Positions 51,212-58,225 of a stretch of DNA of 64,000 nucleotides are shown in pieces; the first letter of the stretch is position 1; each line of letters starts with the position of its first letter. Location of the stretch: contig JAXLQL010000037.1 of NCBI GenBank assembly GCA_046331625.1, forward strand, positions 1 to 64,000, in the 5' to 3' direction. Under the pieces are notes generated by a model. That model was not told the origin of the DNA and searched no databases. It saw only the letters and a program-made list of their open reading frames with translations. Source of the stretch: JAXLQL01 sp046331625 (GTDB taxonomy: Bacteria; Acidobacteriota; Terriglobia; Bryobacterales; Bryobacteraceae). Made by a program: the position numbers and the translations under genes.

Positions 51212-52603
51212 ATGAAACTGACGTTCTGGGGCGCGGTGCGCACGGTCACGGGCTCCATGCATGAGGTCGCGGTGGATGGGCAGCGGTTTCTGCTCGATTG
51301 TGGTTTGTACCAGGGCCGCCGGGAAGAAGCCTTCGAACGGAACAGCCAATTTCCATTCCCGGCGCGATCGATCGCGGGAGTGGTTCTGTCTCATGCGCAC
51401 ATCGATCACAGCGGCAATCTGCCGTCCCTGGCGCGGAACGGTTATGAGGGTGATGTCCACGCGACGCCAGCCACGGTGGACCTATGTGATGCGATGCTCA
51501 AAGACTCGGCTTTCTTGCAGGAGAAAGACGCGGACTTCGTGAACCGGCTCGAACGGAACCGCAAGAAGAAGCCCGTGGAGCCGCTCTACCGGATCGCCGA
51601 CGCCGAGCGAATCCTCGAAAGCTTTCGGCCCACCGGGTATCACCAGCCGAAACATTTGACAAACGAATTGTCGTTCGAGTACTACGACGCCGGGCACCTG
51701 CTGGGATCGGCGGCGATGCAGTTGACGTATCGCAACAACGGCCAGAGCGTGCGCCTGACGTTCTCGGGCGATGTGGGGCGAAAGGGGCTACCGATCATTC
51801 GCGATCCCGAGACGATGCCCGAGACCGACTACCTGATCATGGAGAGCACCTACGGCAACCGGCTGCACGAGCACGAAGGCGCTGTACTTGACCGGTTGGC
51901 CGCGGTAATCAATCGGACCGCGGAGCGCGGAGGGAAAGTGATTGTGCCGGCGTTCGCCGTGGGCCGCACGCAGCAACTGGTACTGCTGCTGCACGAATTG
52001 GTGGAGCGCAAGGCGATCCCGTCGATTCCGATCTACGTGGACAGTCCGCTGGCGGTGAACGCCACCGATGCGTATCGCCGCCACTCGGATGTGTACGACG
52101 CCGAGACGGCGCGTTTCCTGCAAGAAGGCGAAGATCCGCTCGGGTTCGGGATGCTGCGCTATATTCGCGACGCGGCGGAATCCAAGAAGCTGAACGACAT
52201 GCGTGGTCCGATGGTGATCATCTCGGCTTCCGGCATGTGCGAAGCGGGGCGCATCCTGCATCATTTGCGAAACAATATCGAGGATCCGCGTTGCACGGTG
52301 CTGATCGTGGGGTTCCAGGCCGAGCACACGCTGGGACGGAAGATCGTGGAGAAGCGTTTCGAGGTGCCGATCTTCGGAGTGCCCACGCGGTTGCGGGCCG
52401 AGGTGGTGACGATCAACGAACTCTCCGGTCACGCCGATCGCAACGAACTGCTCGAATGGATGAAGCCGTTCGCGCGCGGATTGAAGAAGGTGTTCCTGGT
52501 GCACGGCGAAATCGCGCAGGGTGAGCCGCTGGCGGCGGCGATCCGAGAGACGTACGGCGTAGAGGCGGTGATTCCGAACCGGGGTGAGAGCTTCAGCATC
52601 TAG
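51212..52603 (+). CDS. MBL-fold beta-CASP RNA exonuclease/endonuclease-like protein
   Basis: 463 residues, cytoplasmic. The metallo-beta-lactamase part has SHAHIDHSGNLP (motif 2, zinc ligands), YYDAGHLLGSAAMQL (motif 3) and LTFSGDVGRKGLP (motif 4). The beta-CASP insert has MESTYGNRLHE, PAFAVGRTQQLVLLLHEL, IISASGMCEAGRILHHLRNN and FGVPTRLRAEVVTINELSGH with ADR, which together mark the CPSF73/YSH1-like bacterial group involved in RNA processing. The HAD phosphatase gene follows 4 bases downstream. Confidence 0.9.
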   Translation: MKLTFWGAVRTVTGSMHEVAVDGQRFLLDCGLYQGRREEAFERNSQFPFPARSIAGVVLSHAHIDHSGNLPSLARNGYEGDVHATPATVDLCDAMLKDSAFLQEKDADFVNRLERNRKKKPVEPLYRIADAERILESFRPTGYHQPKHLTNELSFEYYDAGHLLGSAAMQLTYRNNGQSVRLTFSGDVGRKGLPIIRDPETMPETDYLIMESTYGNRLHEHEGAVLDRLAAVINRTAERGGKVIVPAFAVGRTQQLVLLLHELVERKAIPSIPIYVDSPLAVNATDAYRRHSDVYDAETARFLQEGEDPLGFGMLRYIRDAAESKKLNDMRGPMVIISASGMCEAGRILHHLRNNIEDPRCTVLIVGFQAEHTLGRKIVEKRFEVPIFGVPTRLRAEVVTINELSGHADRNELLEWMKPFARGLKKVFLVHGEIAQGEPLAAAIRETYGVEAVIPNRGESFSI

Positions 52604-52607
52604 TTCC

Positions 52608-53393
52608 ATGGTGCTGTTCACCGATCTCGACGGCACGCTGCTCGATCACGATACCTATGAGTGGGCTCCGGCACGGCCGGCGATCGAGTTGCTGCGCGAG
52701 AAGGGAATCCCGTGGATCATCGTCACGAGCAAGACGCGCGCCGAGGTGGACCTGTGGCGCGCGGAACTGGGGCATACGCATCCGTACATCGTGGAGAACG
52801 GCGGGGCGATCTACATTCCGGGCGAGGCTCCTGTGCGGTATGGTGCGAGCTACGCGGAGTTGACGGAGGCACTCGAGCTCGCGGCTCGGGAGAGCGGATG
52901 CGCGGTGCGTGGGTTCGCTCGGATGACGGTGGACGACGTGGTGGCGGCGACCGGGCTTCCGCGCGAGGCGGCTGCGCTTGCCAAGGTCCGGGAGCATGAC
53001 GAAGCTTTCGAAGTGCTGACTCCGGAGCGGCAAGAGGCGCTGGTGGCGGCGATTCGGGCCATGGGGTTCCATCTTACGCGCGGGGGGCGGTTCTGGCACA
53101 TCATCGGGGATAACGACAAGGCTCGAGCGGTGGCGGAACTGCAGCGGCGGTATGGGGGCGAGTCGATTGGGCTGGGGGATGGTCCGAATGATGCGGCGTT
53201 TTTGAACCGGATGGATCATCCGGTGATTGTGCGATCGAAGCACGAGGCGGAGATGCGGAGGTTGGTCCCGCGAGGAGTGGTGACGGCGGAGGCGGGTCCG
53301 CGGGGGTGGAATGAGGCGGTGCTGCGGTTGTGTGGCGGGATCGATGCTGATCGTGACGAGACTGTCCAGCGAGCACGTGGCGAACAAAAATAG
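52608..53393 (+). CDS. HAD-family mannosyl-3-phosphoglycerate phosphatase-like protein
   Basis: A 261-residue Cof-type HAD hydrolase. It has the nucleophile motif LFTDLDGTLLDHDTY (Asp pair, residues about 6-8), IIVTSKTRAEVD (motif 2), a cap domain (about 80-180) with VENGGAIYIP, and GLGDGPNDAAFLNRMDHPVI (motif 4). These match the MPGP group, which makes the osmolyte mannosylglycerate. No synthase gene is in the window, so the physiological substrate is open. ATG 52608 was preferred to the in-frame GTG 52584 inside the upstream gene. Confidence 0.82.
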   Translation: MVLFTDLDGTLLDHDTYEWAPARPAIELLREKGIPWIIVTSKTRAEVDLWRAELGHTHPYIVENGGAIYIPGEAPVRYGASYAELTEALELAARESGCAVRGFARMTVDDVVAATGLPREAAALAKVREHDEAFEVLTPERQEALVAAIRAMGFHLTRGGRFWHIIGDNDKARAVAELQRRYGGESIGLGDGPNDAAFLNRMDHPVIVRSKHEAEMRRLVPRGVVTAEAGPRGWNEAVLRLCGGIDADRDETVQRARGEQK

Positions 53394-53406
53394 CCACATG
53401 TGGCTA
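53391..53406. promoter_or_regulatory. Palindromic operator of the Phd/VapC-type toxin-antitoxin pair
   Basis: TAGCCACATGTGGCTA is a perfect 16-base palindrome just upstream of the antitoxin gene. It overlaps the -10 TACAAT (53405-53410). Repression by the antitoxin, alone or with toxin, is the usual arrangement. Confidence 0.7.
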
Positions 53407-53410
53407 CAAT
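53405..53410 (+). promoter_or_regulatory. -10 box of the toxin-antitoxin operon, leaderless type
   Basis: TACAAT ends 6 bases before ATG 53417, with no ribosome-binding sequence. Confidence 0.5.
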
Positions 53411-53416
53411 CGAGAC

Positions 53417-53704
53417 ATGCGAGTCGGCATCCGAGAATTGAGAGACAACCTGAGTCAGTATATTCGCCGGGCCGAGTCGGGTGAGCGCATCGAGATTACG
53501 GCCCACGGACGCACAGTGGCGGAACTCGCACCGCCATCTTCGACCCGCGACCGGAGCATGCATCCGATCGATCGGCTCATAGAGGCTGGTGTGGCTAGAG
53601 CAGCGATCGAAAGCGGAGACCCGCTCGAGCACTGGCCCGATATTCATCTGCCTCCGGGCACTGTCAAAGCCTTGATCGATGCCGACCGTGAAGAAAAGTA
53701 TTAG
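53417..53704 (+). CDS. Phd/YefM-family antitoxin
   Basis: 95 residues. The DNA-binding N-domain reads MRVGIRELRDNLSQYIRRAE then SGERIEITAHGRTVAELAPP, the classic Phd/YefM pattern. The C-terminal part (about 50-95) would be disordered until it binds the toxin. It overlaps the PIN-domain gene by 26 bases. Autoregulation through the upstream palindrome is likely. Confidence 0.9.
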   Translation: MRVGIRELRDNLSQYIRRAESGERIEITAHGRTVAELAPPSSTRDRSMHPIDRLIEAGVARAAIESGDPLEHWPDIHLPPGTVKALIDADREEKY

Positions 53705-54182
53705 CGCGAGACGGCGCCACACTGGGAGGCCAAGCCGCCAGAATGTCAGTGGCGAGACGGAGTTCGTCGGGATCCGATACTTGGAGTCGAGCGCTGTTTG
53801 TGCGGCATTGCTCGAACGTGATGCAGCCGCCCGTACTTCGTTGCGCGCTCCGGGTAGGCGTGTTACCTCCGCACTCACGATCACGGAAGTGGGCCGCTCG
53901 ATTGTCCGGGCGCAGGTAGCAGGTAGACTGAACCAACAGCAGGGTCGAACGGCGTTCCTCGGCCTCCAAACGCTGGTGCGGCGAACCGAAATCATCAGTG
54001 TGACCGAGGTTGTGTTGACGCGAGCAGGCCAGCCGTTCCCGGTCGAACCCGTTCGCACGCTGGATGCCATCCATTTGGCGACCCTCGAGGCCATCGGCGC
54101 CCCTCCTGCGCTGGTGACTGTGGTGACCCGCGACATCCGAGTTCGCGAAAACGCAATGGCGCTGGGCTACGCGGTCGAATAA
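53679..54182 (+). CDS. PIN-domain toxin (VapC-like)
   Basis: 167 residues with a basic 30-residue N-terminal extension before the PIN fold. Acidic site: GIRYLESSAVCAALLERD, where the usual first Asp (YLDTSA) is Glu, then LTITEVGRSIVRA (Glu), RTLDAIHLATLEAIG (Asp) and VVTRDIRVRENAMALG (Asp). VapC enzymes cleave tRNA or rRNA. The Asp-to-Glu change may lower activity or may simply be tolerated. The upstream 26-base overlap with the antitoxin supports a true pair. A shorter start cannot be excluded. Confidence 0.82.
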   Translation: MPTVKKSISARRRHTGRPSRQNVSGETEFVGIRYLESSAVCAALLERDAAARTSLRAPGRRVTSALTITEVGRSIVRAQVAGRLNQQQGRTAFLGLQTLVRRTEIISVTEVVLTRAGQPFPVEPVRTLDAIHLATLEAIGAPPALVTVVTRDIRVRENAMALGYAVE

Positions 54183-54239
54183 GGGGCGGGTTGATGCCGG
54201 ACCGGCATGTTTCTACGGGCTTCGGCGTGAAGGCCGGCA

Positions 54240-54278
54240 GCGGGACTGAAGTCCCGCACTGGCAAAGCCCGCCCCACA
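54240..54278. repeat. Palindromic double-hairpin repeat copy
   Basis: GCGGGACTGAAGTCCCGC (54240-54257) followed by a degenerate second hairpin (GGCAAAGCCC) and GCCCCACA. It lies after the toxin gene and may terminate it. Confidence 0.75.
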
Positions 54279-54319
54279 CGGCAAGGCCACTGCCGATATC
54301 GGAAACGGCGTCGACGTGA

Positions 54320-54325
54320 TATGCT
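54320..54325 (+). promoter_or_regulatory. Extended -10 box of the formamidase gene, leaderless type
   Basis: TG-A-TATGCT ends 9 bases before ATG 54335, with no ribosome-binding sequence. Confidence 0.45.
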
Positions 54326-54334
54326 GCCGTTTCC

Positions 54335-55222
54335 ATGCTCCACATTCCGCTCGGAGAGCTCCACTATGAATTCAGCCGGCACACCGAACCGCGAGCGCGC
54401 ATCGAGCCGGGCACGCGGCTGACGATTGAATCGCAGGACGCGTTTTCCGGGCAGATCCGGAGCGAATCCGACCGCCGCGACAAGACGAAGATGCCGTACT
54501 CGAACCCGGTCACGGGCCCGATCCATGTCGCGGGCGCGGAGCCCGGGGATTCGCTCGCTGTCACGATTCACGCGATCACGCCCACGCTCGGACGTTGCTT
54601 CACGCGCACTTCCGATCCGAAGCAGCTTGCCGAGTGGCTGGGCACCGATTGTCCACACGGTACGCATGTGTGCGAGATCTCGGATGGCGTGATTCACTGG
54701 AGCGACCGCGTGAAGATTCCGTACACGCCGATGCTCGGATGCATCGGGACGGCGCCGGCTTGGGGTGTGCCGACAACGAACCCGGCTGGTCCGCATGGGG
54801 GCAACATGGATATCGTCGAGACGCGGCCGGGGGCAACGGTACATCTGCCCGTGCTCGTGCCAGGAGCGCTGCTCTACCTCGGTGACGCACATGCCGCGAT
54901 GGGGCACGGCGAGCTCTCGGCATCGGGACTCGAGATGCCCGCTCTTACCGAGATCACGGTGGATTTGGTGAAAGGCAAGTCGATTCCATCGCCACGCATC
55001 GTGACCGCGGACGAGATCGTGGCGATTTCTTCGGCGACTCCGATGGAGCGCGCCGTGGCGCAGGCTTACGGGTGGCTGATCCTATGGATGGAATCGGACT
55101 TCGGGTGGGATCGTTGGAAGGCGTATGACCTGCTGACGCACGCGGGGCGGATTTCGGTAGGTTACTATGCGTCCGGATCGGTGGCGGCAAAAGTGGAGAG
55201 GAAGTATCTGTGGGTTCGATGA
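54335..55222 (+). CDS. Acetamidase/formamidase family protein
   Basis: A 295-residue FmdA/AmdA-family amidohydrolase that would release ammonia from formamide, acetamide or a related small amide. Conserved stretches are NPVTGPIHVAGAEPGDSLAV (about 53-72), MLGCIGTAPAWGVPTTNPAG, GPHGGNMDIVETRPGATVHL and LYLGDAHAAMGHGELSASGL. The length matches the short family form. Its 3' end overlaps the start of the winged-helix propeller gene by 13 bases. Confidence 0.88.
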   Translation: MLHIPLGELHYEFSRHTEPRARIEPGTRLTIESQDAFSGQIRSESDRRDKTKMPYSNPVTGPIHVAGAEPGDSLAVTIHAITPTLGRCFTRTSDPKQLAEWLGTDCPHGTHVCEISDGVIHWSDRVKIPYTPMLGCIGTAPAWGVPTTNPAGPHGGNMDIVETRPGATVHLPVLVPGALLYLGDAHAAMGHGELSASGLEMPALTEITVDLVKGKSIPSPRIVTADEIVAISSATPMERAVAQAYGWLILWMESDFGWDRWKAYDLLTHAGRISVGYYASGSVAAKVERKYLWVR

Positions 55223-57249
55223 TCGTCCGGTTCGGTCCGTATGAGCTCGACCGGAAGAGCGGGGAACTGCGCAAGCACGGCATCCGTGTTCGTCTGCAGG
55301 GAAAGCCGTTCCAGGTGCTCGAGGCGCTACTCGAACATCCGGGCGAGGTCTTGTCGCGCGAGGAACTGCAGCGCCTGTTGTGGTCCGCCGACACTGCGGT
55401 GGATTTCGAGAACGGACTGAACATCGCGATCAAGCGCCTGCGAACAGCGCTGGCGGATTCGGCCGATACGCCGCTTTACGTGGAGACGGTGGCGCGCTCG
55501 GGATACCGGTTTATCGCTCCCGTGGAGCGCCCGGCCGCTCCCGCTGTGGAAGTGAAGCCGCCAGTGCCTCCCGCGCCGCGAGTGAGTCGGATGCGGCCCG
55601 CAGCACTGGTGGCCCTGTTGGCCGCAGGCGCAATCGGCACCTGGGCGCTGCGTGTGTTCGAGAGTGCGGAGAAGCCTCGCTTCCGCCAGGTGACGTTCCG
55701 GCGCGGGCAGGTCTGGAACGCGCGGTTCGCGCCCGATGGACAGAGCATTCTCTACGCGGCGCAGTGGGATGGCGGTCCACGGGAGATCTACCACACGAGC
55801 GGCGTGAGTCCGGAGTCGCGGCCCTTGGGGCACGGCGAAGCGTCTCTAGCCGCGGTGTCGGCGCGAGGCGACGTGGCGCTCTCGATATTCGATGGAACGA
55901 TGCCGACTTCGGGCGCGACGCTATTCACGGTTCCGATGAACGGGGGCGCGCCCGTGATGCTGGAACGTAGCGTCATGTCGGCAGACTGGGCAGCGGACGG
56001 GAAGTCAATGGCGCTGGTTCGACTGGCAGCGGGCGAGAGCCGGCTCGAGTATCCGGTGGGCAAGGTGTTGTTCCAGACGGCCGGATGGCTTTCGAACATA
56101 CGGCTTTCGCCAGACGGCTCGCGGATTGCGTTCATTCTGCATCCGCGGAGACATGACGATGCGGGCGTGGTGCGGATCCTGACGGCGGCGGGCGCCGATC
56201 TTGCCACGTCGAGCCAATGGACCAGCGCGAGCGGCCTCGCCTGGGAGCGCGGTGGCGGAGCAGTCTGGGTGACGGCAACAGCCGATGAAGCTCCGCGATC
56301 GCTGTGGCGTGTGGCACTCGACGGGCGCGCAAGCCCGATCATCTCGGCGCCGGGAACATTGACGCTGCATGACGTGTCGCCTTCGGGGCGCGCTCTGGTG
56401 GCGCGATCGAGCCAACGACTGGAGATGGCCGTCCGGTGGAAGGGCGATACCGCAGACCGGCCGGTCTCGTGGCTCGATTGGTCGCGCGTAGCCGACGTTC
56501 ATTCCGCTACGCGGCGGATTTTGTTCGACGAGAGTGGCGAAGCCACCGGCGGACGCTCGTTGGCTTACGTCTATTCGGGCGATACCGGTCAGGCACTGCA
56601 ACTGGGAGAAGGGTTGGCCGAGGCGCTCACGCTCGACGGACGCCGGGCGCTGCTGGTGAGTTCGAAAGACCGGTCGCGGCTATTTCTGGTTCCGGTGACA
56701 GGCGGGAAGCAAGAGCCGTTGCCCGCTACCGGACTCGAGTATCAGTGGGTGCGCTTTCTGCCCGCGGGAGACCGGGTTCTGGCGCAGGCTTCGAAGCCGG
56801 GCGAAGGGCTGCGGCTATACACGCACCGGCTCGACGGATCGGATGCGGTGGCGGTGAGTGGTCCGATGGTGACGCGTCATGCGGCGATCTCGCCCGATGG
56901 GAAACAGGTGGCCGTGGCGGGTAGCGATGGCGTGCTGACTTTGTATCCCACAGGCGGAGGAACCGGCCGCACGGTGGCGACCCCGGAGCCATTGGGTCCG
57001 CTGCGATGGCGGCGCGATGGGAAGCTGCTGGTGCAACATCTGGGGCGGTATTCAGAGGTGCCGGCGCGAGTCTCCGTGCTGGATCTGGCCACGGGCAAGC
57101 TCGAGCGATGGCGCGAGTTCGGTCCCGCGGATCGGGTGGGGGTGAACAACGTCACGCGGATCGTGGTGGCCGATGACGAGGAGTCTTGCGCGTTCAACTA
57201 TCGGCGCGTGCTCTCTGACTTGTTCGCAGTGGATGGCTTGAAGCGGTGA
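55210..57249 (+). CDS. Winged-helix (OmpR/CadC-type) membrane protein with TolB-like beta-propeller
   Basis: 679 residues. The N-terminal winged-helix DNA-binding domain (about 5-105) reads RFGPYELDRKSGELRKHGIR, GEVLSREELQRLLWSADTAV and NIAIKRLRTALAD, and closes with VETVARSGYRFIAPV. One TM helix is at about 130-148 (ALVALLAAGAIGTWAL), and the rest is a periplasmic WD40/PD40 propeller (NARFAPDGQSILYAAQWDGG, IRLSPDGSRIAFIL). This CadC-like layout couples an outside signal directly to DNA. It is very frequent in acidobacteria. GTG 55210 has a good GGAGAGGAA site. The targets are unknown. Confidence 0.88.
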   Translation: MGSMIVRFGPYELDRKSGELRKHGIRVRLQGKPFQVLEALLEHPGEVLSREELQRLLWSADTAVDFENGLNIAIKRLRTALADSADTPLYVETVARSGYRFIAPVERPAAPAVEVKPPVPPAPRVSRMRPAALVALLAAGAIGTWALRVFESAEKPRFRQVTFRRGQVWNARFAPDGQSILYAAQWDGGPREIYHTSGVSPESRPLGHGEASLAAVSARGDVALSIFDGTMPTSGATLFTVPMNGGAPVMLERSVMSADWAADGKSMALVRLAAGESRLEYPVGKVLFQTAGWLSNIRLSPDGSRIAFILHPRRHDDAGVVRILTAAGADLATSSQWTSASGLAWERGGGAVWVTATADEAPRSLWRVALDGRASPIISAPGTLTLHDVSPSGRALVARSSQRLEMAVRWKGDTADRPVSWLDWSRVADVHSATRRILFDESGEATGGRSLAYVYSGDTGQALQLGEGLAEALTLDGRRALLVSSKDRSRLFLVPVTGGKQEPLPATGLEYQWVRFLPAGDRVLAQASKPGEGLRLYTHRLDGSDAVAVSGPMVTRHAAISPDGKQVAVAGSDGVLTLYPTGGGTGRTVATPEPLGPLRWRRDGKLLVQHLGRYSEVPARVSVLDLATGKLERWREFGPADRVGVNNVTRIVVADDEESCAFNYRRVLSDLFAVDGLKR

Positions 57250-57333
57250 CAGAGCCCGCGGCAACGGCAAGCGAATCAGCGATTTGAACCGACAGCGCGC
57301 GTCTATTGACCGGACGCGGCAAACGCGTGCCTA

Positions 57334-58152
57334 ATGGCATTCATGATTCGCACTCAGGTTGTCTCCACACTCACTCTCATGACTCTCGCGTTTGCGCCCG
57401 CATTTGGCCAGACGCCTCCCGCGCCTACAGTGGACCGAGTCGGGTTCCCGCAAGGCTATCAGCAGACGTTCACGAAGCTGCTGCAGTTCGACCGCTCCGA
57501 CAACGGGCAGATCCGCGTCATCTACGGGAACGCGCTTGCGGCCAACACGCGATGGTGGGAGCCGTATCCTTACGGAGCGGTCTTGCTGTTCGAGTCGTGG
57601 GGTTCGCAGCGCGATGCTCAGAACAACCTCGTCTATGACGGGAACGGGCGGCTGATTCCCACCGCCCTGACCACGCTGTTCGTGCAGCGGAAGGAGCGCG
57701 GGTTCGGCGAGGCGTACGGTCCGAACCGCAACGGCGAGTGGGAGTACATGTCGTACCGGCCGGACGGCACGGCAGCCAACGCTCCTACCACCACGGGCGC
57801 GTGCGCGGTGTGTCATGTGCTCGCGGGTCCGCAAAACGACTACATCTTCCGGCGCCAGGATTTCGCGAATCCGTACAATCCCAACGGATCGAGCGGCGCC
57901 TCTCCGACGGCGACCATCTCACGCTACAAGTTCGTTCCAGGCGATATTTCCGTGCCGAAGGGGGCGACGGTCACCTGGTACAACGATGACGTGGTGGAGC
58001 ACAATATCACTTCACCGGATGCGAGCTTCAACTCGGGCTCGATGTTTTCGGGAGCGAGCTTCGGCTTCAAGTTCGACACCGCGGGTGAGTATGAGATTCG
58101 GTGCACGATCCACGCGGGGATGCGGGCGAAGGTGAAAGTGACCGACAAGTAG
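57334..58152 (+). CDS. Cytochrome P460-like domain fused to a cupredoxin
   Basis: 272 residues with a signal peptide (ending APAFGQT). Residues about 30-165 form a cytochrome P460-type domain with a single haem site CAVCHVLAGPQNDY and the family's FVQRKERGFGEAYG and GEWEYMSY segments, where a Lys-haem crosslink lies in true P460s. Residues about 185-272 are a type 1 copper cupredoxin: SRYKFVPGDISVPKGATVTW, His in VEHNITSPDASF, and the Cys-His-Met loop IRCTIHAGMRAKVKV. P460 proteins oxidise hydroxylamine and detoxify NO. Here a copper electron acceptor is built in. The start could be ATG 57334 or 57343. Confidence 0.85.
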   Translation: MAFMIRTQVVSTLTLMTLAFAPAFGQTPPAPTVDRVGFPQGYQQTFTKLLQFDRSDNGQIRVIYGNALAANTRWWEPYPYGAVLLFESWGSQRDAQNNLVYDGNGRLIPTALTTLFVQRKERGFGEAYGPNRNGEWEYMSYRPDGTAANAPTTTGACAVCHVLAGPQNDYIFRRQDFANPYNPNGSSGASPTATISRYKFVPGDISVPKGATVTWYNDDVVEHNITSPDASFNSGSMFSGASFGFKFDTAGEYEIRCTIHAGMRAKVKVTDK

Positions 58153-58174
58153 AGGGCTTTCAGAGGCAATAGAA

Positions 58175-58208
58175 AAGCCCGCGAAGGCAGGATCGCTTCC
58201 GCGGGCTT
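58175..58208. terminator. Rho-independent terminator shared by convergent genes
   Basis: AAGCCCGCGAAGGC (58175-58188) pairs with GCTTCCGCGGGCTT (58195-58208) around a short loop. Read on the minus strand the hairpin ends in GCGGGCTTTTCT, a good U-tract, ending the TonB receptor gene. It may also serve the P460-cupredoxin gene. Confidence 0.75.
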
Positions 58209-58225
58209 CGATGAGCGTGGGCCGA

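Noticed and set aside
53417..54182. Phd/PIN pair considered a phage-borne or plasmid module
   Set aside because: No integrase, phage or plasmid gene, tRNA or attachment site is near. Flanking genes are ordinary.
706..54278. Palindromic repeats considered as a CRISPR array
   Set aside because: Copies are scattered singly over the whole window without regular spacing or spacers, and no cas gene is present.
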